Shown here one piece after another: positions 8,224 to 17,409 of a stretch of 64,000 nt of DNA. Position numbers and translations under genes: made by a program. This DNA comes from Natronocella acetinitrilica (GTDB taxonomy: Bacteria; Pseudomonadota; Gammaproteobacteria; Nitrococcales; Aquisalimonadaceae). How positions within the stretch are numbered: position 1 is the stretch's first letter; every line of letters begins with the position of its first letter. The stretch covers positions 620,001-684,000 of the forward strand of contig NZ_JALJXV010000001.1 in the NCBI RefSeq assembly GCF_024170285.1, given 5' to 3'. Below the pieces are notes generated by a model. It searched no databases, was not told where the DNA came from, and saw only the letters and a list, made by a program, of their open reading frames with translations.

Positions 8224-9858
8224 ATGAACAGAAACGGGGTTCAGGCCGGCGGGCACGCCGCGACAAGCAAAAACTGGTGGGCAGGCGCGGCTCTCATGGG
8301 TTGTCTCGCCGTTGGCGGCAGCCTCCTGGCGACTTCGGCGGTTCACGCCGAGGAGCCACAACACGGCGGCACCCTCAACGTCATACTCGATCCCGAGCCA
8401 CCGATGCTGATTCTCGGCATCAACCAGCAGTCTCCGACCCAGGTGGTTGCCGGAAAGATCTACGAAAGTCTGCTGCGTTACGATTTCGACCTGGATCCCA
8501 TGCCGAGTCTGGCGCGGGAGTGGGAAATCTCCGATGACGGCCTGACCTACACCTTCCACCTCCAGGAGGGGGTGACCTGGCATGACGGTGAGCCGTTAAC
8601 ATCCCATGACGTGGTGTTCACGGCCACCGAGTTCCTGCCGGAGACCCACTCCCGGGCGCGGGCCAACTTCGCCCGACTGGAGTCCGTCACCGCGCCGGAC
8701 GATCACACGGTGGTCTTCGAGCTGGACGAAGCCTATCCGGCGTTCATTCTGGCCTTCGAGGTTGCCAGTTTCCCCATCATGCCGGCCCACATTTACGAGG
8801 GCACGGACTTCAACGACAACGAGATGAATGATCACCCCATCGGTACGGGGCCCTTCAAGTTCGAGCGTTGGAGCCGGGGTGACTATGTGCAGCTGGTGGC
8901 CTTCGATGACTACTGGCAAGAGGGCAAGCCCTACCTCGACGAGATCTACTTCCGGCTGATCCCGGATGCTGCTTCCCGCGCACTGGCGCTGGAAACCGGC
9001 CAGGTGGACATGAGTTCCTTCAACAACATCGAGCCCTTTGATGTGCCCCGCCTGGAGGGCATGCCGCACCTCGACGTGGTGACCGAGGGCTACGAGATCG
9101 CCGCGCCGCTTTCCTGGATCGAGGTCAACCACCGGGTGGAGCCGCTAGATGATCCCCGCTTCCGCCAGGCCATGATGTATGCCCTGGACCGGGAGTTCAT
9201 CCGCGACAACATCTTCATGGGTCTCGGCCGCATACCCACCGGCCCCATCAACACGGTGACCATCGAGTACACGGACGATGTGCACATCTACGAGCACAAT
9301 CCCGATCGGGCCGTGGAGCTGATGGAGGAAATGGGTCTCGAGCGGGACGGCAACGGCAACTTCGCCGAGGTGGAGCTGCTGCCGCTGCCCTACGGCGAGA
9401 CCTTCACCCGGCTGGCGGAGTACACCCGCGAGGCGCTGAACGAGGTGGGCATCCGCGTGCGCATGCGCAGCACCGATTCCGCCGGCTGGGCGCAGCGGGT
9501 GGCGGACTGGGAGTATGAGCTGACCAACAACTTCGTCTACCAGTACGGCCATCCCGCCCTTGGGGTGTCCCGCACCTACGTCTGCGACAACATCCGTCAG
9601 GGGGTGCTGTTTACCAACACCATGGGCTACTGCAACGAGCGGGTGGATGAGCTGTTCGAGCAGGCCGCGGTGGAAAACGACGAAGAGCTCCGCGCCGAGC
9701 TGTATGCAGAGGTTCAGCAGATCCTGGTGGATGAGTTGCCGGTGCTGTGGTTGCTGGAAATGGAGTTCCCCACCATCGTCAACACCCGCGTACAGAATCA
9801 CACCATGTCAGCCGTGGGTGTGGCCGACACCTTCGCCGACGTCTGGATCCGGGAATAA
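8224..9858 (+). CDS. ABC transporter substrate-binding protein, family 5 (peptide/opine/nickel type)
   Basis: A 544-residue periplasmic solute-binding protein. I chose ATG 8224, with AGAGGG at 8209-8214; an ATG at 8215 and a GTG at 8161 are possible. The signal peptide has a hydrophobic core around LMGCLAVGGSLLATSA and a likely cleavage after VHA. SBP_bac_5 hallmarks follow: GGTLNVILDPEP, LAREWEISDDGLTYTFHL, the WHDGEPLTSHDVVFT segment, and HPIGTGPFKFERW. Family members bind peptides, opines or other amines. It is the first gene of the ABC locus and is followed by an intercistronic hairpin, which usually favours high expression of the binding protein over the permeases. Confidence 0.93.
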   Translation: MNRNGVQAGGHAATSKNWWAGAALMGCLAVGGSLLATSAVHAEEPQHGGTLNVILDPEPPMLILGINQQSPTQVVAGKIYESLLRYDFDLDPMPSLAREWEISDDGLTYTFHLQEGVTWHDGEPLTSHDVVFTATEFLPETHSRARANFARLESVTAPDDHTVVFELDEAYPAFILAFEVASFPIMPAHIYEGTDFNDNEMNDHPIGTGPFKFERWSRGDYVQLVAFDDYWQEGKPYLDEIYFRLIPDAASRALALETGQVDMSSFNNIEPFDVPRLEGMPHLDVVTEGYEIAAPLSWIEVNHRVEPLDDPRFRQAMMYALDREFIRDNIFMGLGRIPTGPINTVTIEYTDDVHIYEHNPDRAVELMEEMGLERDGNGNFAEVELLPLPYGETFTRLAEYTREALNEVGIRVRMRSTDSAGWAQRVADWEYELTNNFVYQYGHPALGVSRTYVCDNIRQGVLFTNTMGYCNERVDELFEQAAVENDEELRAELYAEVQQILVDELPVLWLLEMEFPTIVNTRVQNHTMSAVGVADTFADVWIRE

Positions 9859-9870
9859 CGCCGGCAGCGT

Positions 9871-9901
9871 GACCCCCGGGGGCATCCGGCTCCCGGGGGT
9901 C
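9871..9901 (+). other. Intercistronic hairpin between binding protein and permease genes
   Basis: A perfect 10-bp GC-only stem (GACCCCCGGG paired with CCCGGGGGTC) with an 11-nt loop sits 12 nt after the stop of the binding-protein gene. There is no T-run, so it probably stabilises the upstream mRNA or attenuates read-through into the permease genes. Confidence 0.6.
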
Positions 9902-9935
9902 GACTCCCCATCCGGCAACGGAGGCCTGGGTCCGC

Positions 9936-10913
9936 ATGACAAAGATCGGGCTGTTCCTGGCGCGGCGCCTGGTAAAAGCGGCGATCATCCTGTTCTTCAT
10001 CGTGCTCATCAACTTTGCCCTGATCCGGGCGGCACCCGGGGATCCGGCAGCGGTGATGGCGGGGGAGGCCGGGGCGTCGGACGAACAGTACGTGGAGGTG
10101 CTGCGTCAGCGCTTCGGGCTGGATGAACCGCTCCACACCCAGATGTATCTCTACGTTACAGCGGTTTTCCAGGGCGATCTGGGCTTTTCCTACCGGCAGG
10201 GACAGCACGTCAGTGACCTGATCCTGGACCGGTTGCCGGCAACACTGCTGCTCACCGTGACCGCCTTCCTCTTCGCCCTGGCCATGGGTGTGCTGTTGGG
10301 CACCCTGGCGGCGATGAAAGTGGGCCGATGGGCGGACACGGCCATTACCACCCTGGCATTGGTCAGCTACGCCACGCCGTTGTTCTGGCTGGGGCTCATG
10401 CTGATTCTGCTATTCAGCGTGCAGTTGGGCTGGCTGCCCTCCTTCGGCTTCGAATCGGTGGGGAGGGGTTACACGGGGCTTGAGCGGATGGTGGATATTG
10501 CCCGCCACATGGTGTTGCCGGTGCTCACCCTGGGGTTGTTCTACATGGCGGTCTACACGCGATTGACCCGGTCGTCGATCCTGGAAGTGCACGACATGGA
10601 TTTCGTGAAGACGGCGCGGGCCAAGGGGGTCACCGAGGGTAACGTGATGGTGTTCCACGTGCTGAGAAACGCCATCCTGCCGGTCATTACGTTTGCCGGA
10701 TTCCAGGCCGGACACCTGATCGGCGGCTCCATACTGGTGGAAACCGTGTTTGCGTGGCCGGGTATCGGCCGGCTTGCCTTCAACGCACTGCTGCAGCGGG
10801 ATTACCAGGTGTTGCTCGGCGTGTTTGTCGTGACCTCGGTCCTGGTGCTGGTGTTCAACATCATCACCGATCTGATCTACACCATCGTCGACCCCCGGAT
10901 CGAGGTGGACTGA
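9936..10913 (+). CDS. ABC transporter permease, DppB/OppB type
   Basis: A 325-residue inner-membrane permease. The N-terminal helix and the APGDPAAVMAGE loop are characteristic of the first permease of peptide-type importers. The BPD_transp_1 domain occupies about 95-320. The coupling segment FVKTARAKGVTEGNVMVFHV contains the EAA-like motif that docks to the ATPase, and the C-terminus ends DLIYTIVDPRIEVD, as usual. The gene follows the binding protein after 77 nt and precedes the second permease by 1 nt. It forms a heterodimeric channel with that protein. Confidence 0.94.
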   Translation: MTKIGLFLARRLVKAAIILFFIVLINFALIRAAPGDPAAVMAGEAGASDEQYVEVLRQRFGLDEPLHTQMYLYVTAVFQGDLGFSYRQGQHVSDLILDRLPATLLLTVTAFLFALAMGVLLGTLAAMKVGRWADTAITTLALVSYATPLFWLGLMLILLFSVQLGWLPSFGFESVGRGYTGLERMVDIARHMVLPVLTLGLFYMAVYTRLTRSSILEVHDMDFVKTARAKGVTEGNVMVFHVLRNAILPVITFAGFQAGHLIGGSILVETVFAWPGIGRLAFNALLQRDYQVLLGVFVVTSVLVLVFNIITDLIYTIVDPRIEVD

Positions 10914-10914
10914 C

Positions 10915-11760
10915 ATGAGTCGAGACTTCTGGAAGGCGTACGCAAGCAATCGCGGTGCGGTCATCGGCCTGGTGATACTTGCGCTGGTGGTGCTCATGGC
11001 CATCTTCGCCGACGTGCTCTACCCCCGCAGCCCCTGGTCAATGGTTACCACACCGTTCCAGCCACCGTTGTCGGATGATGTGGTGCTCGGCTCCGATACG
11101 CTCGGTCGGGATATCGCCGCCGGCATCGTCCATGGCGCCCGGGTGTCGCTGTTGATCGGGCTGATTTCGAGCCTGGTTGCACTGTTCATCGGCGTCACCC
11201 TGGGGGCGTTGGCCGGCTATTTCGGTGGCTGGGTGGATGACGCCATCATGCGTTTTACCGAGTTGTTCCAGACCATTCCCAACTTCGTGCTGGCTGTGGT
11301 GCTGGTGGCCATCTTCACGCCGTCCATCTACAGCCTGGTGGCGGCCATAGCCATTGTCAGCTGGCCTCCACTGGCGCGGCTTGCGCGGGGTGAGTTTCTC
11401 AGCCTGCGTTCCCGGGAGTTCGTGCTGGCGGCGGTGACCACGGGCCAGTCCACCTCGCGCATCATCCTGCGGGAGATTCTGCCCAACAGTCTCTCTCCCA
11501 TCATTGTTGCTGCGTCCCTCACCGTAGCCACCGCGATACTGCTGGAGAGTGCGCTGAGTTTTCTGGGTCTGGGCGATCCCAACATGATGAGCTGGGGTTA
11601 CCAGATCGGCGCAGCCCGCACGGTGATCCGCCAGGCCTGGTGGATGAGTTTCTTCCCCGGCATCGCCATCCTGATTACGGTGCTGGCCATCAACCTGGTG
11701 GGGGAAGGCCTGAATGATGCAATGAACCCGAAACTGGCACGCAAGGGGAGGGGCCGATGA
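10915..11760 (+). CDS. ABC transporter permease, DppC/OppC type
   Basis: A 281-residue second permease. The N-terminus carries the usual FADVLYPRSPW and VLGSDTLGRDI segments that precede the BPD_transp_1 domain in DppC-like proteins. The EAA-like coupling loop is SREFVLAAVTTGQSTSRIIL, and the protein ends LVGEGLNDAMNPKLARKGRG. It starts 1 nt after the first permease and overlaps the ATPase gene by 4 nt (ATGA), showing translational coupling. Confidence 0.94.
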   Translation: MSRDFWKAYASNRGAVIGLVILALVVLMAIFADVLYPRSPWSMVTTPFQPPLSDDVVLGSDTLGRDIAAGIVHGARVSLLIGLISSLVALFIGVTLGALAGYFGGWVDDAIMRFTELFQTIPNFVLAVVLVAIFTPSIYSLVAAIAIVSWPPLARLARGEFLSLRSREFVLAAVTTGQSTSRIILREILPNSLSPIIVAASLTVATAILLESALSFLGLGDPNMMSWGYQIGAARTVIRQAWWMSFFPGIAILITVLAINLVGEGLNDAMNPKLARKGRGR

Positions 11761-13436
11761 GCGCCGCCGATCAGCCGGTTCTGGAGTTGCGCGGCCTCAG
11801 TGTCAGTCTGCCGCCGGGGGGTGATCGACCCTTGGCGGTGGAGTCCGTGGACCTCAGCGTTGCCCGGGAGGAAATACTCTGCATCGTCGGTGAGTCCGGG
11901 TCGGGGAAGTCCATGGTTGCCCACGCCATCATGGGCTTGCTGCCGGAACCCCATGTCAAGGTGGCTGGTGGTGAGGCACTGCTGAACGGCGAGAATCTGC
12001 TCACCATGTCCCGGGCCCGACAGCGCGCCGTCCGGGGCGTTGGCATGGGCATGATCTTCCAGGAGCCCATGACGGCGCTGAATCCGCTGATGCGGGTCGG
12101 GGAACAGATCGAGGAGGCGCTGCGTTTGCACTCGCCCCTGGACAGCCGTGGACGCCGCGCCCGGGTGCTGGAGCTGCTGAACGATGTCGGCCTGCCCAAC
12201 CCGGGTGATCTCCGCCGCAGCTATCCGTTCCGGCTGTCGGGCGGTCAGCGCCAGCGCGTCATGATCGCCATTGCGCTGGCTCTGGAGCCGAGCCTGCTGA
12301 TCGCCGATGAGCCCACCACTGCGTTGGATGTCACCACCCAGAAACAGATACTTGACCTGGTTCGCAAGGTGCAGGCTGACAAGGGCATGGGCGTTATCTT
12401 CATCACCCATGATTTCGGCGTGGTCGCAGAGATCGCCGACAGCGTCGCGGTGATGCAGCACGGCCAGTGCGTGGAATATGACGTGGCGGATAAGGTGCTG
12501 AACCAGCCGCAGCACCCCTACACCCGGGAGCTGATTGCCGCGGTACCCCACTACATCGAGCACCGTGCAGACTTTACCCGGGAGGGTGATCCACTGCTCA
12601 CTGCCGACGCCGTGCGCAAGGTCTTCCGGGTGGGCAGCGGCTTTCTGCGCAAGGGCCGTGAACTCATTGCCGCGGACGATGTGTCATTGACCATTCATCC
12701 CGGGGAGACCGTGGGCGTGGTGGGGGAGAGCGGTTCCGGCAAGTCGACCCTTGGCCGTTGCATCGTCGGCCTGCACCAGGCCGACGGCGGTCGCATCGTG
12801 TTTCAGGGTACGGACCTGGTCGGGCTGAGTCGCAAGGCATTCCGCCCCTTCCGCAAGGATGTGCAGATGATCTTTCAGGATCCCTACGCTTCGCTGAATC
12901 CCCGCTACCGGGTGGCGGACATCATCTCCCAGGGCCCTATCGCATTCGGTACACCCCGCAAGCAGGCCCATGCTCGCGCCGAGGAATTGCTGGAACTGGT
13001 CGGGCTGGATCCATCGGCGGCCCGGCGTTATCCCCATGAGTTCTCTGGCGGACAGCGACAACGGATATCCATCGCCCGGGCCCTTGCGCTGGACCCCAAG
13101 CTGCTGATTGCCGATGAACCCGTCTCGGCTCTGGATGTGTCGGTGCAGACCCAGGTGCTGGATCTGCTGGACGACATCCGTCACCAGCTTGGTCTGTCCA
13201 TGCTGTTCATCACCCATGACCTGCGGGTGGCGGCCCAGGTCTGCGACACCGTGGCCGTGATGCAGACCGGCAAGGTGGTGGAGATGGGTAGCTGTCGCGA
13301 GGTGTTCTCCAACCCTCAGCATGCCTATACGAGAACCCTGCTGGATGCGATTCCTGGCCAGGACTGGGAGATCCCCGAAGATCTTCGCCACTTGCGCGCG
13401 CAGAGGGCGCGCCGGCCCCGGGAGTTATCGCAATGA
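11757..13436 (+). CDS. ABC transporter ATP-binding protein, fused DppD-DppF type
   Basis: A 559-residue protein carrying two complete nucleotide-binding domains that are separate genes in most Dpp/Opp systems. Domain 1 has Walker [10 protein letters not shown], signature LSGGQRQRV and Walker [13 protein letters not shown]. Domain 2 has [21 protein letters not shown] and [12 protein letters not shown]. An oligopeptide-family linker ([14 protein letters not shown]) closes the first half and a matching [14 protein letters not shown] the second. Both ATP sites look intact. It powers uptake through the two upstream permeases and overlaps the next gene by 4 nt, linking transport directly to intracellular hydrolysis. 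Confidence 0.95.
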   Translation: MSAADQPVLELRGLSVSLPPGGDRPLAVESVDLSVAREEILCIVGESGSGKSMVAHAIMGLLPEPHVKVAGGEALLNGENLLTMSRARQRAVRGVGMGMIFQEPMTALNPLMRVGEQIEEALRLHSPLDSRGRRARVLELLNDVGLPNPGDLRRSYPFRLSGGQRQRVMIAIALALEPSLLIADEPTTALDVTTQKQILDLVRKVQADKGMGVIFITHDFGVVAEIADSVAVMQHGQCVEYDVADKVLNQPQHPYTRELIAAVPHYIEHRADFTREGDPLLTADAVRKVFRVGSGFLRKGRELIAADDVSLTIHPGETVGVVGESGSGKSTLGRCIVGLHQADGGRIVFQGTDLVGLSRKAFRPFRKDVQMIFQDPYASLNPRYRVADIISQGPIAFGTPRKQAHARAEELLELVGLDPSAARRYPHEFSGGQRQRISIARALALDPKLLIADEPVSALDVSVQTQVLDLLDDIRHQLGLSMLFITHDLRVAAQVCDTVAVMQTGKVVEMGSCREVFSNPQHAYTRTLLDAIPGQDWEIPEDLRHLRAQRARRPRELSQ

Positions 13437-14677
13437 GCATGTCCTGTCCGATCAATACCGAGCGCCTCTGGGGCAGCCTCATGGAAATGGCGCAGGTGGG
13501 CCCGGGGCAGGCCGGCGGCAACCGCCGTCTGGCACTGACCGACGAGGACCGGGCAGGGCGGGATCTGTTCCTGCACTGGGCCCGGCAGGATGGCTTCGAA
13601 CCGACCACCGACGCCATCGGCAATCTCTTCGTGCGCCGCCCGGGTACGGACCCGACACTGGATCCGGTGGTGATGGGCAGCCACCTCGATACCCAGCCCA
13701 CCGGTGGCCGTTTTGACGGCGTCCTCGGGGTACTGGCAGGGCTGGAAGTGCTCCGGTCGCTCAACGACCACGGCATTCAGACCCGCCACCCCATCGACGT
13801 CGCCGTCTGGATGAACGAGGAGGGCGCACGTTTTTCCCCGCCGATGATGGGCTCCGGTGTGTGGGCCGGAGTTTTCACACGGCAGGAGATCCTGGACAAG
13901 CAGGGGCAGGACGGCTCCCGGCTGGGCGACGAACTCCAGCGCCTGGGCTGGAATGGCGACGCGCCTGCCGACCACCGGCAACGGCCCTTTGCCGCCTGCT
14001 TCGAGCTGCACATCGAGCAGGGCCCTGTCCTGGAAGATGCCGGTCGTCAGATAGGCGTGGTCACCGGCGCCCGGGCGCAGCGCTGGTACGAAGTCACGAT
14101 CACCGGGCAGGAGGCCCACGCTGGCCCCACCCCCATGCGCTTGCGTCGGGATGCCTTGGTGGGGGCGGCACGGATCGTCGACCTGGTGAACCGCATCGGT
14201 CAGGTCGACGGTGACGACGGTTGCGCCACCGTCGGTATCCTCGACGTGCATCCCCATTCCCGCAATGTGATTCCGGGCCGGGTATTCCTGACCGCAGACC
14301 TGCGTCACCCGGATGAAGAACAACTCAAAGACATGCACCATCGCTTTCATCGGGAAACCGTGGCCATTGGCGAGGCGGCGAACCTCAAGGTGGAGATAAA
14401 GGATTTCTGGCATTCAGCGGCGCTGCCCTTCGATGCCGGATTGGTCGATTCCGTTCGTGACGCTGCCAGGGCTCTGGGCTATAGCCATCAGGACATTGTC
14501 TCCGGCGCCGGACACGATACCGTGTATGTAGCCCGCGTCTGTCGGGCGGCCATGATCTTCGTCCCCTGCGAAGGTGGCATCAGTCATAACGAGGCGGAAA
14601 ACATCCAGCCCGGGGATGCCCAACGCGGTTGCGCGGTGCTGTTCGAAGCGGTGCGAACCGCCGCCGGTCGGGGCTAG
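13433..14677 (+). CDS. Zn-dependent hydrolase, hydantoinase/carbamoylase (M20) family
   Basis: A 414-residue amidase of the N-carbamoyl-L-amino-acid hydrolase, beta-ureidopropionase and allantoate amidohydrolase group. Dinuclear metal ligands are visible: His in GSHLDTQPTGG, Asp in GRFDGVLG, Glu in NEEGARF, His in ELHIEQGPVLE, and His in GGISHNEAE near the C-terminus. The QEAHAGPTPM dimerisation-domain motif is also present. The enzyme likely removes carbamoyl or similar groups from an imported compound, releasing an amine. It overlaps the ABC ATPase by 4 nt and precedes the deacetylase-like gene by 4 nt. The exact substrate is not determinable from sequence. Confidence 0.9.
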   Translation: MSMSCPINTERLWGSLMEMAQVGPGQAGGNRRLALTDEDRAGRDLFLHWARQDGFEPTTDAIGNLFVRRPGTDPTLDPVVMGSHLDTQPTGGRFDGVLGVLAGLEVLRSLNDHGIQTRHPIDVAVWMNEEGARFSPPMMGSGVWAGVFTRQEILDKQGQDGSRLGDELQRLGWNGDAPADHRQRPFAACFELHIEQGPVLEDAGRQIGVVTGARAQRWYEVTITGQEAHAGPTPMRLRRDALVGAARIVDLVNRIGQVDGDDGCATVGILDVHPHSRNVIPGRVFLTADLRHPDEEQLKDMHHRFHRETVAIGEAANLKVEIKDFWHSAALPFDAGLVDSVRDAARALGYSHQDIVSGAGHDTVYVARVCRAAMIFVPCEGGISHNEAENIQPGDAQRGCAVLFEAVRTAAGRG

Positions 14678-14681
14678 CGTC

Positions 14682-15710
14682 ATGCGTATCTACTACCACC
14701 CGGACCAGGCATGCCACGCGCCGAAGAGTTTTCTGCTCCGTGGCCAGCTCACACCAAGCCCGGAGGGCCCCGTGCGCGCGGAAATCCTGCTCGACGCACT
14801 GTCCGGCGCGGGCTTCAGCGTCAGCACCCACGTGCCGGAGTGTGGTCTGGAACCGCTTCGCCAAGTCCATAGTGACCGGTACCTGCGCTTCTTGCAGACG
14901 ATTCACGGTCGCTGGCAGGCCCTGCCAGGAGGCACGGATATCGTGATGCCCAACGTGCATCCCGTGGGGGGTGGTCGGCGCTATCCCGATCATCCTGTAG
15001 GCCAGGCCGGATGGCACATGCACGATATGGCCTGCCCACTGGGTGCCGATAGCTGGACCGGCATCGCCGCCAGCGCCGCCAGTGCAGTCGCTGCCGCCGA
15101 GGCCGTCCTTGACGGAGGCGACCACGCCTATGCGCTGTGCCGCCCGCCCGGGCACCACGCCGGCCCCGAACGAGCTGGTGGTTTCTGTTTCGTCAACAAT
15201 ACCGCGGTGGCGGCGGCACACTTGCGTACGCGTTATGCCCGGGTGGCCATCGTCGACGTCGACCTGCACCACGGCAATGGTACCCAGGATATCTTCTACA
15301 ACCGCGGCGATATCTGGACGGGGTCCGTGCATGCCGATACCCGGGAGTTTTATCCGTTCTACTGGGGGGGTGCCGATGAGACTGGCGCTGGCGCCGGGCT
15401 GGGCAGCAATCACAACATCCCCCTGCCGCTGGGTAGCACTGGTCGGGAGTTCATCGCCGCATTGGAGCGCCTGCTGGAGGAACTGGAGTCCTGGCAACCC
15501 CAGGTACTGGTCATCGCGCTGGGGCTGGACGCCCACAAGGACGACCCCCTGGCCGGTCTGCGGCTGGAGACCGAGGATTTCATCCCTGTCGGAGCCAGGC
15601 TCAGGGCGCTTGACCTGGCCACGGTCATCGTGCAGGAGGGTGGCTACCCCACCCAATCCCTGGGCCGGAACCTGCTCAGCTTTCTGGACGGCTTCAACGC
15701 CGAAACATAA
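14682..15710 (+). CDS. Histone deacetylase superfamily protein, acetylpolyamine amidohydrolase-like
   Basis: A 342-residue arginase/deacetylase-fold zinc amidohydrolase. Key motifs are [10 protein letters not shown] (tandem catalytic His), [25 protein letters not shown] (zinc Asp and His) and [12 protein letters not shown] (third zinc Asp). The N-terminus [14 protein letters not shown] resembles bacterial acetylpolyamine deacetylases, which act on small N-acetylated amines. The start at ATG 14682 is chosen because upstream codons overlap the preceding gene. In this operon it plausibly removes an acyl group from an imported amine. Family is certain; substrate is inferred. Confidence 0.92.
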   Translation: MRIYYHPDQACHAPKSFLLRGQLTPSPEGPVRAEILLDALSGAGFSVSTHVPECGLEPLRQVHSDRYLRFLQTIHGRWQALPGGTDIVMPNVHPVGGGRRYPDHPVGQAGWHMHDMACPLGADSWTGIAASAASAVAAAEAVLDGGDHAYALCRPPGHHAGPERAGGFCFVNNTAVAAAHLRTRYARVAIVDVDLHHGNGTQDIFYNRGDIWTGSVHADTREFYPFYWGGADETGAGAGLGSNHNIPLPLGSTGREFIAALERLLEELESWQPQVLVIALGLDAHKDDPLAGLRLETEDFIPVGARLRALDLATVIVQEGGYPTQSLGRNLLSFLDGFNAET

Positions 15711-15733
15711 AGAGAAAACGCACAAGCGAGGAG

Positions 15734-16096
15734 ATGAACATGGGCATCAGACACATCGCCCCTGGTCCACGGATGAGTCAGGCGGTGATACACAACGGAA
15801 CGGTGTACCTGGCCGGGCAGGTTGCCGAGGATGCAGCTGCCGATACCGCTGGTCAGACCCGTCAGGTGCTGGAGCGGATCGACGCCCTGCTCGCCGAGGC
15901 GGGTACGGATCGCTCGCACCTGCTGTCGGCAACCATCTGGATGCCGGATCTGGGTGACTTCAACGCCATGAACGGGGTCTGGGACGCATGGGTGGCCACC
16001 GGTCGCACCCCTGCCAGGGCCTGCGTCGAGGCGAGACTGGCGCGGGCCGATTGGCGCGTGGAGATCATGGTGACAGCTGCCCTGCCGGAGGGCTGA
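15734..16096 (+). CDS. RidA family protein
   Basis: A 120-residue YjgF/YER057c/UK114 trimer subunit. Family features are the [10 protein letters not shown] strand, the [16 protein letters not shown] helix, and the [21 protein letters not shown] segment, which holds the ligand-binding Arg of active members. RidA proteins hydrolyse reactive enamine/imine intermediates or bind small metabolites, so a member inside a catabolic operon suggests that an imine or 2-aminoacrylate-like species arises in the pathway. The neighbouring ornithine cyclodeaminase-like enzyme, starting 2 nt downstream, fits this idea. GAGGAG precedes the start; an in-frame ATG lies at the third codon. Confidence 0.92.
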   Translation: MNMGIRHIAPGPRMSQAVIHNGTVYLAGQVAEDAAADTAGQTRQVLERIDALLAEAGTDRSHLLSATIWMPDLGDFNAMNGVWDAWVATGRTPARACVEARLARADWRVEIMVTAALPEG

Positions 16097-16098
16097 TC

Positions 16099-17052
16099 AT
16101 GCAGGTCATTGGTGCCGAAGAGGTTGCCAGAGTCCTCCGCTGGACGCCCTTGATAGACCGCATCGGGGACATGTTCCGGCAGGGCTGCGTGTCACCACCG
16201 CGCCATCACCACGCCGTGCAACGCCCTGATGGCGAAGCCACGCTACTGTTGATGCCGGCCTGGGAGCACGACGGTTATATCGGTGTGAAGATCGTCAACG
16301 TGTTTCCCCAGAATGCCGCTGCCGGGTTGCCCGCCATTGCCGGCCTGTATCTCCTCTCCGAGGGGCGGCATGGCCGGCCGCTGGCCTGTATTGACGGCAG
16401 TGAGCTCACCCGGCGGCGAACCGCCGCCGCATCGGCCCTGGCCAGCCGTCACCTCGCCCGGGGGGATGCCGACAGCCTTTTGGTCGTCGGAACCGGACGA
16501 CTTGCGCCAATGCTGCTGGAAGCCCATGCGGCGGTGCGGCCGATTCGGCGATTCCGGGTCTGGGGACGGAACCCCGAGAAGGCCGAGGCGCTGGCGGCGA
16601 CCTACCGTCGCCAAGGGCTGGACTGCGAGGCTGTGGCCGACGATGCCCTGCCCGACGCGGTAGCCGCTGCCGCCATCATCAGCTGCGCGACCCTCTCCAC
16701 CGAGCCAATCATTCGCGGCGAGTGGCTGTCGCCGGGGAGTCATCTGGATCTGGTCGGTGCCTTCCGACCGAGCATGCGGGAGAGTGACGACGCCTGCCTA
16801 CAGCGTGCAGATGTCTATGTCGACACCTATGCCGGGGCCCGGGGGGAGGCCGGTGATATCCTTCAGGCCATTGACGCCGGCAGTTTCCGGGAGGCTGACA
16901 TCCGCGCTGACCTTGCCGAGCTCGAGCGGGGCGAGCGCGCTGGCCGAACGGCGCAGGATCGTATTACCCTGTTCAAGTCCGTTGGAGCCTCATTGGAGGA
17001 TCTCGCCGCCGCCATCGAGGTATGGGGCCGGCTTGGCAAGGCGGGCGATTGA
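16099..17052 (+). CDS. Ornithine cyclodeaminase/mu-crystallin family protein
   Basis: A 317-residue NAD(P)-dependent enzyme. The N-terminal substrate domain includes RHHHAVQRPDGEATLLLMPAW with the family Arg and Lys positions, and GVKIVNVFPQN. The Rossmann segment VVGTGRLAPMLLEAH and the SPGSHLDLVGAFRPSMRE segment are typical of the family. Members catalyse ornithine to proline, ketimine reduction, or N-alkyl amino acid dehydrogenation; ectoine-related EutC proteins also belong here. The start at 16099 follows the RidA stop by 2 nt, showing tight coupling. I assign only the family. Confidence 0.9.
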   Translation: MQVIGAEEVARVLRWTPLIDRIGDMFRQGCVSPPRHHHAVQRPDGEATLLLMPAWEHDGYIGVKIVNVFPQNAAAGLPAIAGLYLLSEGRHGRPLACIDGSELTRRRTAAASALASRHLARGDADSLLVVGTGRLAPMLLEAHAAVRPIRRFRVWGRNPEKAEALAATYRRQGLDCEAVADDALPDAVAAAAIISCATLSTEPIIRGEWLSPGSHLDLVGAFRPSMRESDDACLQRADVYVDTYAGARGEAGDILQAIDAGSFREADIRADLAELERGERAGRTAQDRITLFKSVGASLEDLAAAIEVWGRLGKAGD

Positions 17053-17076
17053 TGCTGCAGCACAGGGAATCAGGGC

Positions 17077-17409
17077 ATGACCGGCGACCACTCCGGGGAA
17101 CGCGCTGAAGCGGTAGGGAAAATCCGCCTCGGCCGGCGAATCAGCGAAGATGATGCGGCGATTTTCTTCAATGCCGCGCTGGATCTGGACACGGCCCGTA
17201 GCATACAGAGCGCTGTCAGGCGGGTGCTGGCCTGTGATCGGGAGGACTCCATCGCCGAGGGCGGGTTTGTGTGCCTGCTGGATGTGGATGAGGCCACCGC
17301 CGACGTCGCCTGGATCAAGCCCGCAGGCTGGTTGCTGCTGCAGGCCTGCTTCAACAGCGAACGGCGCAGCGAGCTGTTCCATGCCCTGATCTACGGATTG
17401 GACGCCTGA
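17077..17409 (+). CDS. Hypothetical protein, last gene of the ABC catabolic operon
   Basis: A 110-residue soluble protein I do not recognise. It begins MTGDHSGERAEAVGKIRLGR, is acidic, and alternates helices and strands, with central VCLLDVDEATADVAWIK and a C-terminal helix ending FHALIYGLDA. It has two Cys residues that do not form a metal motif. There is no signal peptide or membrane segment. It is 24 nt downstream of the ornithine-cyclodeaminase-like gene in the same direction, and its stop abuts the stop of the convergent asparaginase with no intervening base. Its position suggests a small accessory or regulatory subunit of the pathway, which is inference only. Confidence 0.65.
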   Translation: MTGDHSGERAEAVGKIRLGRRISEDDAAIFFNAALDLDTARSIQSAVRRVLACDREDSIAEGGFVCLLDVDEATADVAWIKPAGWLLLQACFNSERRSELFHALIYGLDA

